From Blattamonas nauphoetae (Eukaryota; Preaxostyla; Oxymonadida), in the NCBI GenBank assembly GCA_033064195.1, contig JARBJD010000108.1, positions 155,657 to 219,656 of the forward strand: a DNA stretch of 64,000 nt, given 5' to 3'. Under the pieces are notes generated by a model. That model was not told the DNA's origin, searched no databases, and saw only the letters and a program-made list of their open reading frames with translations. The translations under genes and the position numbers were made by a program. Shown here piece after piece: positions 1-11,253 of the stretch. The first letter of the stretch is position 1. Every line of letters begins with the position of its first letter.

Positions 1-2812
1 TAATTGGCAGCGAATGAGAGGTTGAAGGGCGGTTGGTGAATGAAAGACAGGAAGAAAGGGAGAATGGATTGAACTATTTGGGGTGATGAGAAGAGGGGGA
101 GTAAGTGGAGGATGGAATAAAAAAGCGAGATCAGCTGTCGCCAGGATAGATAGAGATTGGCTGACGTCTTTCCACTTGGAGTCGGCGATGGTGGAGGTGT
201 GGGTGGATGAGACTGGTTGGGGGTGATGACGGGAGAGATACGCTGCAGGAACATAACAAATTGTTGGGTGAATGTGGACAGTTGCTCCGTTGTGAAGAGG
301 ACCGAGTGGAAGACACACGGGAGATGTTGGAAGCACTCGCAAACAACATCGGCTGACGAGTCCATCAGAAAACGTTCGATCATCTTCAGAACGTACCCTG
401 CCACGCGCTCGCATTCCTTTTCTTTTTCTTTGGCAGTGAGTGACTGAACTTGCTGCCAGAGACGACGGCGCGACAGAAATGAAGAATCTGGTTTCGTGAC
501 GCTTCGCTCTTCCTTCTCCTTCCTTTCGATTTTGTCTTCCTTGTCGAGGATAACAGAGCACTGATCGCAGATCCAGCAGAACGTTCGAACAAGAGTCAGA
601 CGAACAGCGACAGAGTCGCACCCGAGGAGAGCATTCAGTTGGAGCTGCAGGAAAGGAGAGAAAAGCACCAGAGCCTGCGGAGAACTGAGCTGGTTCGTCA
701 TCGGAAGAAGGTGGATGTACCGAGCAAAAGAACCGAACCGAACAAGAGTTGGGAAGACGAACGCACAGTCGGCGAGAAGAGAGTATGAGGGAGAGATGGG
801 CTCGGGTGTTGGGTGGGGATGGAGAGCAAGCTGAACGGCTTGTTTGAAGAAACTGAGCAAATTGTTGACCGATTGGACGCCAAGTTGCTTGTCCGGCCTG
901 GGCTCGATGTCTTTCTTCCCTTTCTCCTCTTTCAACGAGAGAAGTTTATCATGACCCACAAACGTGAGGAGGATGTGGCTGAGCGAGCGAAGATAAACAA
1001 AAATTGTGGCAAGATCGTCATCAGCATCGGAATCCTGTCCTTTCGACCGAGCTGTGCCTTTGTCATCCTTCTTCTCTTCCTCTGTTTTCCTCTCCTTCAT
1101 CCCAACACTTCCCGCTTTCTTCACAAGCGGCTGACAGATCCGATTAAACCGCTCGGCCTTCGGAAGAATGCAAGCAATGCGTGCGAGACAACAGCACGCT
1201 GTTCTTCGAATGAGGAGGCGGAGTCCGCACGTGGCTGTCTTGAGTGGCGTTGATTTATCCACATTTCTTCCTTTTGGTGGAGATTGTGCAGTGTCTTTGC
1301 TGGCAGCACGTGGTCGAGTGGTCGGAGATTGGTGAAGGGTGAGTTGGATGAGCTTGGCAAGCACGTTTTTGGATACCCAGTCTGGTCCTGCTGTCCAACA
1401 AGCAATGTCGAGTGGGCAGGACGACGTGGAGAGACAGAAAGGGTTTGTTTCGATCAGCTGTGGGATGGTTGGAAACAGACCCTGGACGTCAACAAGAGCG
1501 GGATCGGTTGGAGGAGCGTGGGAAAGAATCGCCAGACTCACTTCCGGCTCGGGATCGCTGAGGAGCGTGAGGATGCGCGAGAGGAGGTTGTTGATGAGGG
1601 TGATGGTTGGGGACGAAGTGGAGGTCGAATTTGCCTTGTCAGGACCAACAGTCGGAAGGCTGTTGAAGTCTGCGTGGAAGACAGGTGCAGTGTGGTGTGA
1701 AGTGGAGAAGCAGCGGAAAGATGGACATGTGAGAGGAGTAGAGTTCTGACGGATGGACGCTTTTGTGGGATGGGGTCTAAATGGAAAAATGGAGGAAAAG
1801 GAGAGCGGGTCTTGGGAGGACTGGGGAGAAGAGTCGTTTGAAATGAAGACGGGCAGGGGGAGGAAGAGCGCGGAATGGGAGAGGGTGTAGTTTCCCTGCG
1901 ACCGCTGCTGGCTGGCAACGGAATCTGCCTGGTTGACAGTGGTTGATGGGAGGTATTGATATGGTTGGAGTGTGGGTGAAAAGTGGTGTGAAGGTTCCTG
2001 GAAGGAACACAAAGATTCAAGGGATTGATCCATCTGAACAGCGATGCTGTCAGATGGGAGAGAGGATGCTAAAGTTTCAACGAATTTGTTATTACTGCTG
2101 ATTCGAGAGCCAAGAAAACGCAAAAATTTGGCGATAGCGCGTGATGCTCCCATTTTTGTGTGAGCCTTTTCGAACACTTCAGATTTCTGGATAAGAACTT
2201 CAGCAATCTGAAAAATGACAAGAAATTAACGTGGATACTTCGTGGATGTTGACTTTTGCGGGAGCGGAATCGATGACAAGAGCCAGAAGATCAAGATACA
2301 CGATACTGACTGAATCTTCAAAATCAAGTATCATGTGGCAGATTGGGCTCAATAATTTCGAAAGAAGTTGTGGAGAAAGAAGTTTCTGGTGAATACAATC
2401 CGAAAATGATTCCGCTGCTTCTATATGGAATGAAGAATCTCCAAGTGAGATGGCATCCTGAAGAAATCCCCGAAAAAATGAAGAATAATATAATAAAAAT
2501 GGATCACACAAATGCCTGAGGTAAATATGGGTGGATAGAAGGACCGCATTGCCGGATAAAGTAAGGAAGGGAGAGGATGAGGGTTTCTTTTTCGTGTTGG
2601 CTTCCTTGCGTAAATACTTTCCTTACATGGTCAATAAGGGGCAGTTCATCATTGATTGTCAGTTTATCGATCTCTTCTTGTGACTAATAAGAAAAAGTAT
2701 TGGATGTGGACAAAGTGGAGTGAATGAATGGCCGAACAGATGAAAGAGCAGCGAAAAATCATACTCGTGCCAACGTTGTTGCAGACTCATTGGCATCAAA
2801 CGGCAGAGACAT
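1..2812 (-). CDS. HEAT-repeat protein, PP2A/PP4 regulatory-subunit-like (partial)
   Basis: A long alpha-helical repeat protein whose 3' end lies beyond the left edge. Four exons join in frame: 2812-2765, 2683-2510, 2457-2239 and 2207 to the edge, giving more than 880 residues. Introns are 81, 52 and 31 nt. The start chosen is the ATG of MSLPFDANES. The protein is rich in leucine-heavy helix pairs such as LINNLLSRILTLL followed by SDPEPEVSLAI, which is typical of HEAT repeats in PP2A A-subunit or PPP4R1-type scaffolds. A charged Lys/Glu linker (EERKTEEEKKDDKGTA type) sits mid-protein. The family assignment is inference from repeat style; no catalytic domain is visible. It could also be another ARM/HEAT scaffold. 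The first exon is the least certain part. Confidence 0.6.
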
Positions 2813-2993
2813 ATACAGGCTTCGAGAAGCTGAGTTGGGACTGTGTTCACTCAGATCCAACCATCATAGAAATTGATTGTGTCCAAGAACAGAAAATTGA
2901 ACGAAAAAGACAAAAATGAAAAGGTACTAAGTGAAATGGAGCAGATTATTCAAGTTAGATGAATACAATAATATGCGTAAAGCCATAAAGAGA

Positions 2994-4032
2994 TTAATCG
3001 GACGTAATTCCAGCAGCAGGATTCGGAGCTGCTTGTTGCATGTCACTGTTTCTTTGTTGAATCTTTCGCTGTCTTTCTTGATATTCTTCATTCATAGTGT
3101 TTGTATCGTGAGGGGCAGAGGCTGTGGGAGATGGTTGCGTCACAGGTTGATTCGACGTTCCAGAATCGCTTGGTGGAGCGGCTGGCTCACTCATTTCTTT
3201 CTTTGACTTGAACCACGGGATGAACATTCCAGAGTCGGCTTTGTAGTCTTCGTATTCTGCGGTGTTGCCGAATTCTTGATTGAGTGCCCATTCAGCGGGT
3301 GGGATTCCGGAGACAAAGAGGAGGCAGATTGTGGAAAAGATGGGCGCAATGACAAGGAGCCATTCAACGCCCAGAATCGCGGGGGTACTCAGGAGGAAAA
3401 TACCCCACCATTGGAGAACTTCACCGATGTAGTTTGGATGGCGATGATGTGCCCACAATCCGCTTCTGCAGATCTTGCCAGCATTTTCTGATTTGTGACG
3501 GAATGAGAAAAGGTGCACGTCTGCAACAATCTCCATGACAAAGCCAGCAACCCAAAATACAATTCCTACAGACAATCAATGAAAAAATCACAATACCAAG
3601 GATATCACGAACAGTCCATCCCTGTAGAAATGAAGGCTTGATCGCAGAGACCATGGCAGTTGGGAGAGTGAACGAGAAAGCAAGAAGGATCATTCCGAGG
3701 AAGGTAAGTCCACGAAGGAGGAAGTTATTCCGAATTGGATCAAGTCTTCGATCAGATTTGTCTGCAACAGCACGACGGATGAGGTGAACAAGGAGGCGAA
3801 TGCCCCAAGCAAGGGTGTATCCATAGATGAAAAGCTGACGGAAGTGGAAGTGCATAGACATGAAAAATGTTGTGATTGATGCAGCAAGGACACTTATTGG
3901 GAGTGTCATGGTGAGATAGTCCATGGGGACAAAGAAACTGATGCCATATCCGATGAGGCAGAGCGCTGAGATGATAATGGCGGAAAGAGAGACGTTGCTT
4001 TGGAGAAGGTTATGTCCGATAGCAATGGCCAT
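2994..4032 (-). CDS. DUF1295 / steroid 5-alpha-reductase-like integral membrane protein
   Basis: Predicted 335-residue polytopic membrane protein in two exons (4032-3597 and 3565-2994) split by a 31-nt intron. The N-terminal half has several hydrophobic spans. The C-terminal half carries the motif GLWAHHRHPNYIGEVLQWWG. This H-x-HPNY-x-GE signature marks the DUF1295 family, related to steroid 5-alpha reductases and isoprenylcysteine methyltransferases, where it contributes to NAD(P)H or cofactor binding. A hydrophilic Pro/Ser/Gln-rich tail of about 70 residues (EMSEPAAPPSD onward) follows the last membrane segment and is unusual for the family. The substrate cannot be told; a lipid or sterol reductase in the ER is the family-based guess. 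An upstream in-frame ATG at 4119 exists, but 4032 starts closer to the first membrane span. Confidence 0.82.
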
Positions 4033-4386
4033 ATGTGGATGATTGTGTGAAGTGCTGGAATAAAAGCTTAGTTGCGAATGTGGACATGACGAGCTGTAGA
4101 AATGATCGATTGCCCACAATCGTCCTTTATGTGGATCAGACCAAGCCTAATCCGTTCGATACGACTCCAAATTATATATTAAGCTCTATACAGAACGCTT
4201 ACTCCATGTTTTTACATGTTTAGAGGAATTCAGAACCACTGTAAAAGGATTCATCACCACAATCGATTGTCACATCATTCTGGAGTGAACATTTCGCGAA
4301 ATGCCAAAAAATCAGATCTAAATGAATCAATACTCTTCTCTATTCTGGAAATATTGAATCAATGAATCTTGAAAATGGTGTTGAGT
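4033..4386. other. intergenic, no gene seen
   Basis: AT-rich spacer between the DUF1295 gene start and the end of the ML-domain gene. No convincing open frame, tRNA or repeat was seen. It should hold the promoter of the DUF1295 gene. Confidence 0.5.
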
Positions 4387-4899
4387 TCACAAATTCCATC
4401 GACAATCTAGAAAAACACGACATCTCAAAACAACAAAACCAAACCGATAGCAAAGGGCCTTTTTCTTCGTTTCAGATCCCATGAAGCAATCAACGGATGC
4501 AGAATAGTGACCAGATGGAACTATTCGTGGAATCTCAAAACTTTCCTTAAAGTCCATTGTTCCTGTCTTGTGTGGACAAGTTATGTATTGTGGATAATCA
4601 CACCTAGATTTCAAGAGATAATAAAGCTGGCAAGAAAATATTGCAAACAAATTGATTGTCACTGTAGGAAACGGAACGATTCCGTACTTTGCTTTCACAT
4701 GACACGTCAGTCGATGCACTTCTGTTGTTAAATTTCCTTTGGCAACAATAGTAAGATTGTTTCCGATCTCTGGACGCCGTGGTACCACAGATAGTCGACT
4801 GATTTCCAAGACTGGATGATCGATACATTCTTCAATCCCAGGCGCAATTATCCGACTTTCCACAAGAGAGAAAATGACGGAGATAAACGATAGCATCAT
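4387..4899 (-). CDS. ML-domain (NPC2 / PG-PI transfer protein-like) secreted lipid-binding protein
   Basis: A small secreted protein with an N-terminal signal peptide (MMLSFISVIFSLVES) followed by one ML domain. Family features are a first cysteine in ECIDHPVLEI, the segment PEIGNNLTIVAKGNLT (compare PG/PI transfer proteins, where a proline-rich turn precedes the beta strand), CDYPQYITCP, and a final cysteine pair near CFMGSETKKKALC. ML proteins bind sterols or phospholipids in the endolysosomal lumen or outside the cell. An in-frame 36-nt GT...AG segment lies between VPFPT and LYYLLK and is probably an intron, because removing it restores the family spacing. A second possible 28-nt intron near the 3' end would move the stop to 4359 and change the last residues. 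Function is by family; the lipid is unknown. Confidence 0.72.
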   Translation of the reverse strand: MMLSFISVIFSLVESRIIAPGIEECIDHPVLEISRLSVVPRRPEIGNNLTIVAKGNLTTEVHRLTCHVKAKYGIVPFPTVTINLFAIFSCQLYYLLKSRCDYPQYITCPHKTGTMDFKESFEIPRIVPSGHYSASVDCFMGSETKKKALCYRFGFVVLRCRVFLDCRWNL

Positions 4900-5031
4900 T
4901 TATCAAGTGTATCAAAGAGATTTCAAAGGAAAGAGATACGAATGATGAATCCTTCGCAGTTCTTCAAAACTCCTCAATCGAACGATTGTTGTGTCGTCTT
5001 TAAAGTTCAGGATACTATTCCGGAATTATTT

Positions 5032-7278
5032 TCATTTTTGAAGTGTTGGGTGATCCAATAACATAAGATCGAGAGTTTTGAACGGAAAAATGGTGAAACC
5101 AAGATCAGCTAATCCGAATAGAGAGAGGGTCTTCTGAATGTACTTCACAAGAAATGATGTCGTGAAAAGAGAAACGAGCATGTTTGGATCATCAGGGGTG
5201 CTTCCGCGAAAGGAGTCCAAGTCAATAGAGCAGTAGAACCACAGCTTCTCCAACTCGTCGATGAAGGGGAGAGACTGGTCGTCCGTCGGACACATCTCAA
5301 ACGCACCAGAAGAGGCTGCATTTTCAGAGATTAGTGGCTCCAGAACGACAGTCTTTTCAAGAATCTCAGCGGAGAAGAGATCGCGAACAGACGAATCATT
5401 CAACCAGAGTTGTTGGACTGTCTGCTTCCGGCAGCCAATCCGATCAGAGCAGAGTCCGAAACGATCGAAACTCTTCATGGAATCATGGCACTTACTGTTT
5501 GAGAGATAGTCTCGCCAGTATTCGTCTGGTTGAGGTGAAGGCTCGAGATCGATGGGGTCCTGTGCTGGATTGGATCCAAAGTGCTTTGTCTTGGCTTTCC
5601 CCACTTTCAGAATCCATCGGAGTATACCCACTGGGAAATCAGTGAAACAGACGAGGTTGTTATCGTAGCAATCGCACTGTGTGAGCTCCTTCATCGTCAG
5701 CTGAGGATGGAGACTGAGTGTCTTTGGATCTCCTCTCAGACTCAGTCGGAACGCTCGACGATTGATCAGAAACACTCGATTCTGGGTGAATGACGGTGTG
5801 GGAGTGGGTGTGTCTTCGCAGAGACAGGAAGTGAATGAGTTGATGAGACGAGGCCATGCTTTGGTCAGGACGAAGGCGTAGAGCGAAGGGAAGGCAGTTG
5901 GCTTGACGTTGGAGAGGATTGTTTGGGCAGGGCGCGATGGAGAATGACAAGCTGGTGAGAATTGGCTGTTAATAAAACGATTTATCCTCTCACTCACATT
6001 CATCAGAACGGAATTCAACTGGAAGCCTCTGCCAATTGGTTGGAAAACACCATTGTGGTCAAAGAAAGGAGAGGAAAGGGGGTTTGGGTCTCCCCATTGT
6101 TTTGCATACCGCTTGGCAAACTTCGAAAAGTGGGCATGACTTGTTGGGACAAGTTTCACTTCTGTGTGCTTCATCGCATCATTGCCTGGCCTGAGGCAGA
6201 AATGAAGATACCCGAAATACTCAAAGAACCGTCCAGCTTCGACGAAGAGTGTGTTTGGCATGCGAGTGTGGGCATACATCAGCAGACGCTCGAGTGGCTT
6301 GATGGGATGGTTCGGAGACGGAATAAAGGGCGTGTGGACGGATGGGAAGGACGTCCGGGCAAAAAGACGGTGGGAGTGGGAGCCCAAAACGATGATGGGC
6401 TTGGTGCCTGTTCTCGATCGACAGAAATGGACGAGTTTTTGGGCAAAGGGCGAGGAGTAGAAATCATGGATGAGAAGAATGAGAGCTGAAGATGAGGAGG
6501 AGTTCATCAAATCAAGATAGGTCTGGCAAAAGAAGAGACAGGAGCTTCAAACCTGAACTTCAACGTCTTCCATGAGCTCATTTTCATTCTGGATGGAGAG
6601 GGTGGAACTGCCGTGTGGTGCGTGTGGTAAGAGGAACGCCATAAGAAACAATGTAAGGTCCTCAGAGGCACGTATTGTTTTAAAGCGAGTTGTTCCAAAG
6701 ACTTTCTGTGTGCTTTTCCCGTCTGGAAGGGTGACGGTTTGATGCACATTGGTGGCCAGGAGGTCATTTCGAAAGGAAGTGTTCATATTCTCAAAGAAAA
6801 GTAAAAAAAGGTGAAAAGAACAACTTTTTCGAGAAAAGAAACAATGTCGGCATCGAGAACTTCATGATTTCCGAGAGTGGTGGCATCATAGTCTACAGAT
6901 TGAAACGCGAGATACGGAATAGAGCCACGTGGATTAACAACATCACTCAACGGAGTCCCCTAGGGATATGCAAAAACAATGAAAGAGAAACATGAATAAT
7001 ATCTCCTCCATCGAGGACGATCGTTCGAAGTTTGGTTGACATGTTCTGGCGATCAAACGATTTGATAAAGTCAACCATTGAACCAAACGTTCCTAAAGGG
7101 ATATATGTTTGACGAGAAAAGAAAATTAAGTACAAAAAATTCTACCAAAAGGAGTGTGAGAAGCATTTGAGAACTGTGCAAGATATCCGTGGAAATCATT
7201 CGTGAATAGTATTGAAACACAAGAGATATTCAAAGACTCGGTGATAACAGCTTTGAAGAGGACAAATATCCATATCAT
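5032..7278 (-). CDS. 5'-nucleotidase/UshA-like calcineurin-type metallophosphoesterase
   Basis: Predicted 698-residue secreted or lysosomal phosphoesterase in five exons: 7278-7146, 7092-6992, 6959-6825, 6789-6553 and 6522-5032, all phases consistent. Introns are 53, 32, 35 and 30 nt. A signal-peptide-like start (MIWIFVLFKAV) precedes the metal-binding motifs LFTNDFHGYL (D-x-H), VLDGGDIIHG (GD), TTLGNHEVLD (GNH) and IVLGSHSHRL (G-x-HSH). This is the order of the calcineurin-like fold in 5'-nucleotidases and in the yeast YHR202W group. Members hydrolyse nucleotides or other phosphomonoesters using two metal ions. The long C-terminal region has many cysteines and no second motif I recognise. 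The start lies only 35 bp from the divergent EF-hand gene, so the two probably share a promoter. Confidence 0.85.
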
Positions 7279-7313
7279 CGTGGCATGATTCCGATCTAAC
7301 CCTCACTCGTCGA

Positions 7314-7928
7314 ATGCAGACAAGAAGCTCCCTCCAACAAAAGGCCCCGCGCATTTCTGATCAAGAATTGCGAATGGCATTTGAAGCCCTTTCGGGCAAC
7401 ACAGATCTCATTACAACAGAAAACTTAATCAAGTTATTGAAACCGTTCCACATCCACAACTTCAGAGAGCTTGTCGGGGAAAAGGGATCATTAACATTTC
7501 CAGAACTTGAGACATTTATCCGTGACAATGAGAGATTTGCCCCTGACGATGCTGTTCAAGCGTCCATGAAAGTTTGACAGTTCAATTGCATCAATATTCT
7601 CTGTCTTTGTCCTGCTATTGATGTTCTTCTATCCATTTTCAGTATTTTGATCAAGGAAATACTGGCTCTCTGGATCTCAAACAATTGAAACAGTTTCTCG
7701 AACAAATGACAGGAACAGAAATCACAAATGAAGAAATGGAGAGTATCTTGAAAGTTACAGACTCTGATGGAGATGGTGTCATCAATATGTCCGATTATGA
7801 GAAAATGATCGACTTTTTGTCTGCCCTCTCTTTCCTAATCAAGTTATCTCGAATCTCTCTCTCTGAACAGCGAACAACGACCAGAAATTGTTCTTGGTCT
7901 TGATGACAAAGAAGAAAAAACTCAATAG
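7314..7928 (+). CDS. EF-hand calcium-binding protein (calmodulin/centrin-like)
   Basis: Predicted 163-residue protein in three exons (7314-7571, 7643-7818, 7871-7928) with introns of 71 and 52 nt. One canonical EF-hand loop is visible, DSDGDGVINMSDYE, with all expected acidic and glycine positions. A weaker loop, DQGNTGSLDLKQL, lies one helix pair upstream. The N-terminal half has EF-hand-like helix patterns but degenerate loops, as in many calmodulin relatives with only one or two working sites. The acidic tail ends DDKEEKTQ. It is likely a calcium sensor or cytoskeletal regulator; the sequence does not distinguish centrin from other calmodulin-like proteins. It is divergent from, and close to, the metallophosphoesterase gene. 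Confidence 0.8.
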
Positions 7929-8204
7929 AAGGATATTTCACCACTCTCTCAAGAATTCATTGTACCAACTGTGTGATAGAGCATCGGAAGATCTGTATCA
8001 AGGATTTGAATCAGAGTTCATCGGTGCAATCCTCTTCAATTGATGTTCGAGTTCAGGTTCCTCTCCTTCCGACAATCTTCACTGTTGTTTCTGTCACAAT
8101 TAAACGTTAATCTTTTTCATTCTTTCCATCTCTTGAGTTATAATTGCCATTTTCTCACACCCGAAAGGAATGCATTTCCCACATTTTTTTTGTTCAATCG
8201 TGAA

Positions 8205-10246
8205 ATGAATCAACTTGAGCAAGATGCACTCGCTACATTTATTCAACAACTTTCTGCAGCAACTTTCCTTCAATCAAAAGCAGAAATTAAACAAATTCAA
8301 CAACCACTCCCTCCTCCAACCACATTTTCTCTCCTGACCAGTCCGGCTGTATCTGCCGAATACCGTCTTGATGGAATTACTTTTTCTCATCTATTCGATG
8401 TATTTCAATCTTCTTTTTCACATTCTCATCATTTCATGAACAGAATACATTGCAATCTGCCATCCTCACAACATACGTCGGAGAGACAAAATGGATTCTT
8501 AATGAAGCACCAAGTCAACTTTTTTAGTATATATACTCTCTGATTATCACAATAGGACTTTCTGAAATCCCAGTTTCCTTTCTATACGGAAAGAACGGAT
8601 GGTACGATGTTTGTCCAATTTTCTTTCAATTTATTTTCTATCTGCATTGTTATTTTGTCTTAGGAGTCTACTCAGAAAGATAATCTCCCTCCACAGTTTA
8701 AGACATTTTTTATCGACACAAAGATTCCGTTTGGTCTTCATCACAGCAAGATCATGGTATAAATTCACTATACCCATCTCTCTTCGCACACTTTCCTTTA
8801 CAATTCTTGTTCAGCTTCTCACATATCCGACTGGTCTTCGATTTGTGGTAACAACAGCAAACCTGATCGAATCGGATTGGAATGGTCGGACGCAGGCCCT
8901 TTGGATGCAGGACTTTCCTCTCCTTCCTCCCAACAGCCATCCACCACCCACTCTGTCGCTCTTCCAGACAACACTCCGACGATATCTGGCAACAGTAGGA
9001 ATCACTCAATCGAAAATCAATCTCGATTTATATGACTTCTCAGGTGCTTGTGCAGAGCTCCTCTGTTCTGTCCCTGGCTCATTCACTCTTTTCGAGAATG
9101 ACCCTCGATTGGGCGAAGATTGGGGCCATTTTCAGCTCCGAAAGCTTCTCCTCCATCATCACGATTCCATCCCACAAATCGAAAGAGCAAGTCTGGAGGA
9201 GTTCGTCTTCCAGTTCAGCAGCTTCGGGACTCTGACCGAAGTTTGGCTGGACGAATTCTGCACCTCTCTCGGCTTCGTCCCCCAAACAAAATCTCGGTTG
9301 GGGGAAGGTTCTCGAGCACGCAAGCTCAGTTTGATATGGCCGACAGTCAACTCGGTGCGTCGGTCGTTCTTCGGGTATGATTCTGGTGGTTCGTTGTGTC
9401 TGTCAAAGAAAGCGGTACGAGATTTCTGGAAGGAGCATCTGTGTGATTGGGATGCTGAGGTCTCGGGGCGACAGCATCTCATGCCTCACTGCAAGTTCTA
9501 CCTGCCTCATCGTCTGTGCGGAGACGAGGAAGACGTGGAATGGATTGTCATGACCAGTGCCAACCTCTCAAAAGTTGTTCTCCTTCTTTCGTTTCTTGTT
9601 TTAGTCAGCTTGGGGCTTCAAAACGAAAGAAGGAAAGCATCACATCTCGAACTACGAGTGTGGAGTTCTGCTGCATCCGCACAGAATTGAAGAAACCCTC
9701 GCTGATCTCCGACGCAAAGGACAGTCTCTCCTTCCTTTCTTCATCACCCTCGTCTCCTCTCTCTCACACTCCTCTCTTAGTACAAGCTTCTTCAACTGCA
9801 CCGGACCACCCCATCCCTTTCCTGAAACTGATCGATGTGTGTTCCGAAGCCGATATGCACCAGCAAGCCCACAAATACCTCCCACTCAACCGACTCAGGG
9901 AGTGTCCTCACCTGGATCGACGACTCCTCAAATATCAAACCCGAGTTCGTCCGTAATCGGTGCCCATTCCTCGCAAATCCTCCTTCCCATTCCGTTCAGT
10001 CTCCCTCCGTTGCCTTATCCAAATCCTTCGCCAACGTCTCATCCAGATACATCAGAACTGTGGGTCTGGGATACAAATCATCGAACCGCTGATATCTATG
10101 GGAACTGTTGGATCCCAGATGATTCTGAAAGATCTGCACCTCCTCCAGATCCAAAGACTTCTGGAGCTCGGAAGACATGGAAGAATAAAGAGACAAATTG
10201 GAAGGGAAAGCGAGGAAATTCAACAAGATTTCAGAAAAATACATGA
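8205..10246 (+). CDS. TDP1: Tyrosyl-DNA phosphodiesterase 1
   Basis: DNA repair enzyme of the phospholipase D superfamily that releases trapped topoisomerase I peptides from 3' DNA ends in the nucleus. The first HKD-type motif is GLHHSKIM (H-x-K). It is followed by the hallmark TTANLIESDWNGRTQ. The second motif is LMPHCKFYLP (H-x-K) followed by VMTSANLSK and, after an intron, SAWGFKTKEG. Near the C-terminus, LWVWDTNHRTADIYG matches the conserved terminal strand of the family. At least five short introns are needed; the one after NLSK is 31 nt and the others begin near 8400, 8500, 8607 and 8757. The start MNQLEQDALATF was chosen because upstream ATGs are out of frame or lack coding character. 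The linker between 9790 and 10010 is Pro/Ser-rich and low in complexity. Confidence 0.93.
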
Positions 10247-10369
10247 ATATCTTTCATTTTGAGTTGAAAGTTATCATCTCAGGTTGGTTTATCTCATCTG
10301 TTGGTCTTATACCAAAATCTTGATCTCAACCTCTTTTCAAAGGACTTAGAAAAAACCTACCGTTTGTCG

Positions 10370-10441
10370 GCTCCTATAGTGTAATGGTTAGCACCGGGGA
10401 CTCTGAATCCCCTAATCCAGGTTCGAATCCTGGTAGGAGCA
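10370..10441 (+). tRNA. tRNA-Gln (anticodon CTG)
   Basis: Complete cloverleaf of 72 nt. The acceptor stem GCTCCTA pairs with TAGGAGC and is followed by discriminator A. The D arm contains AGTGTAATGGTTAGCAC (A box). The anticodon stem GGGGA/TCCCC closes the loop CTCTGAA, giving anticodon CTG. The T arm is CCAGGTTCGAATCCTGG (B box). There is no intron. CCA is not encoded, as usual in eukaryotes. Confidence 0.97.
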
Positions 10442-10468
10442 TTTTGTTCTTTTTGATACTTTTTTTTT
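10442..10468 (+). terminator. RNA polymerase III terminator of tRNA-Gln
   Basis: The tRNA is followed directly by TTTT at 10442-10445, with longer T runs at 10451-10454 and 10460-10468. Oligo-T tracts of four or more are the normal pol III stop signal. Confidence 0.7.
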
Positions 10469-11253
10469 GCTGCTCATCGCGTTCTGTTTCTTTTTTGAGT
10501 AGATGGAAGCCTCTGGACGTGATCTGAACGAAAACAATTCGATCTTCTCAGATCGTGCCCTATCACCAAATACAGACCGTGTATACGAATCAAGGAACAT
10601 GCAACTCTAGGATATCGATGCTCCCGTGGACTTAAACCCTTCTTATATTGTTGAAACGTCCTACCAATCCGAATCCAACACAACCAACTTCGACACCTCA
10701 CTCTCCCACAAACTATCCAAGGGGCATGACTCTCTCCCTTCAGTATCAGACATTATCCATCAGGATCGATATATCAATTTTCTGAACAAAACAAACAAAA
10801 ATATCACACAATCACCACCTTTCAAAGTTGACAGCCAACATTTCCCCATTCCTAATCAGAGGTATCACACCAAACATACCCCCTCACCTCTCAATTCACC
10901 TTTCTGATCAAACACGCCCAAGTATCAAGTCGACCAGTCACCCTGAGGAAGGCGGCCACTCACAAAAAGAATGGAGCTCTCCTCCCTCCCAGAAACAGAA
11001 GACGATGTGAACGTTGTTTGATTCAACGTCGGAATGGATAAATTCCCAGTTTGGTCGAATCGGGGTATCATGAATCCAGAACTCCGCGCAATTCTGTGTG
11101 ACGTAGAGTTGAGATTGTTGAAACTGCTTTTGGACACGTCTTTGGAGACCTTCATCGTCCCAAAATAAAAACCGTTGAAGAACATCGGTGTATTCAGTCA
11201 ATGCACATCTCTGCCCTAATTCTCAAAACACTTGTGATCGGACCCACTGAATC
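10469..11253. other. intergenic region with an unassigned open frame on the minus strand
   Basis: About 785 bp between the tRNA and the S41-like gene. On the minus strand, 11220-10938 stays open and reads like a real protein (for example LQRFLFWDDEGLQRRV and HIVFCFWEGGELH), ending at a TGA. It has no in-frame ATG, so it would have to be an internal or last exon, or a decayed gene. The rest shows no convincing coding exon in any frame. No family was recognised. Confidence 0.35.

Noticed and set aside
1284-2020. Open frames on both strands at 1284-2020 (Ser/Pro/Thr-rich and Trp/Gly/Arg-rich)
   Set aside because: The minus-strand third frame is open from 2207 to the window edge and continues the HEAT protein; the others are its shadows.
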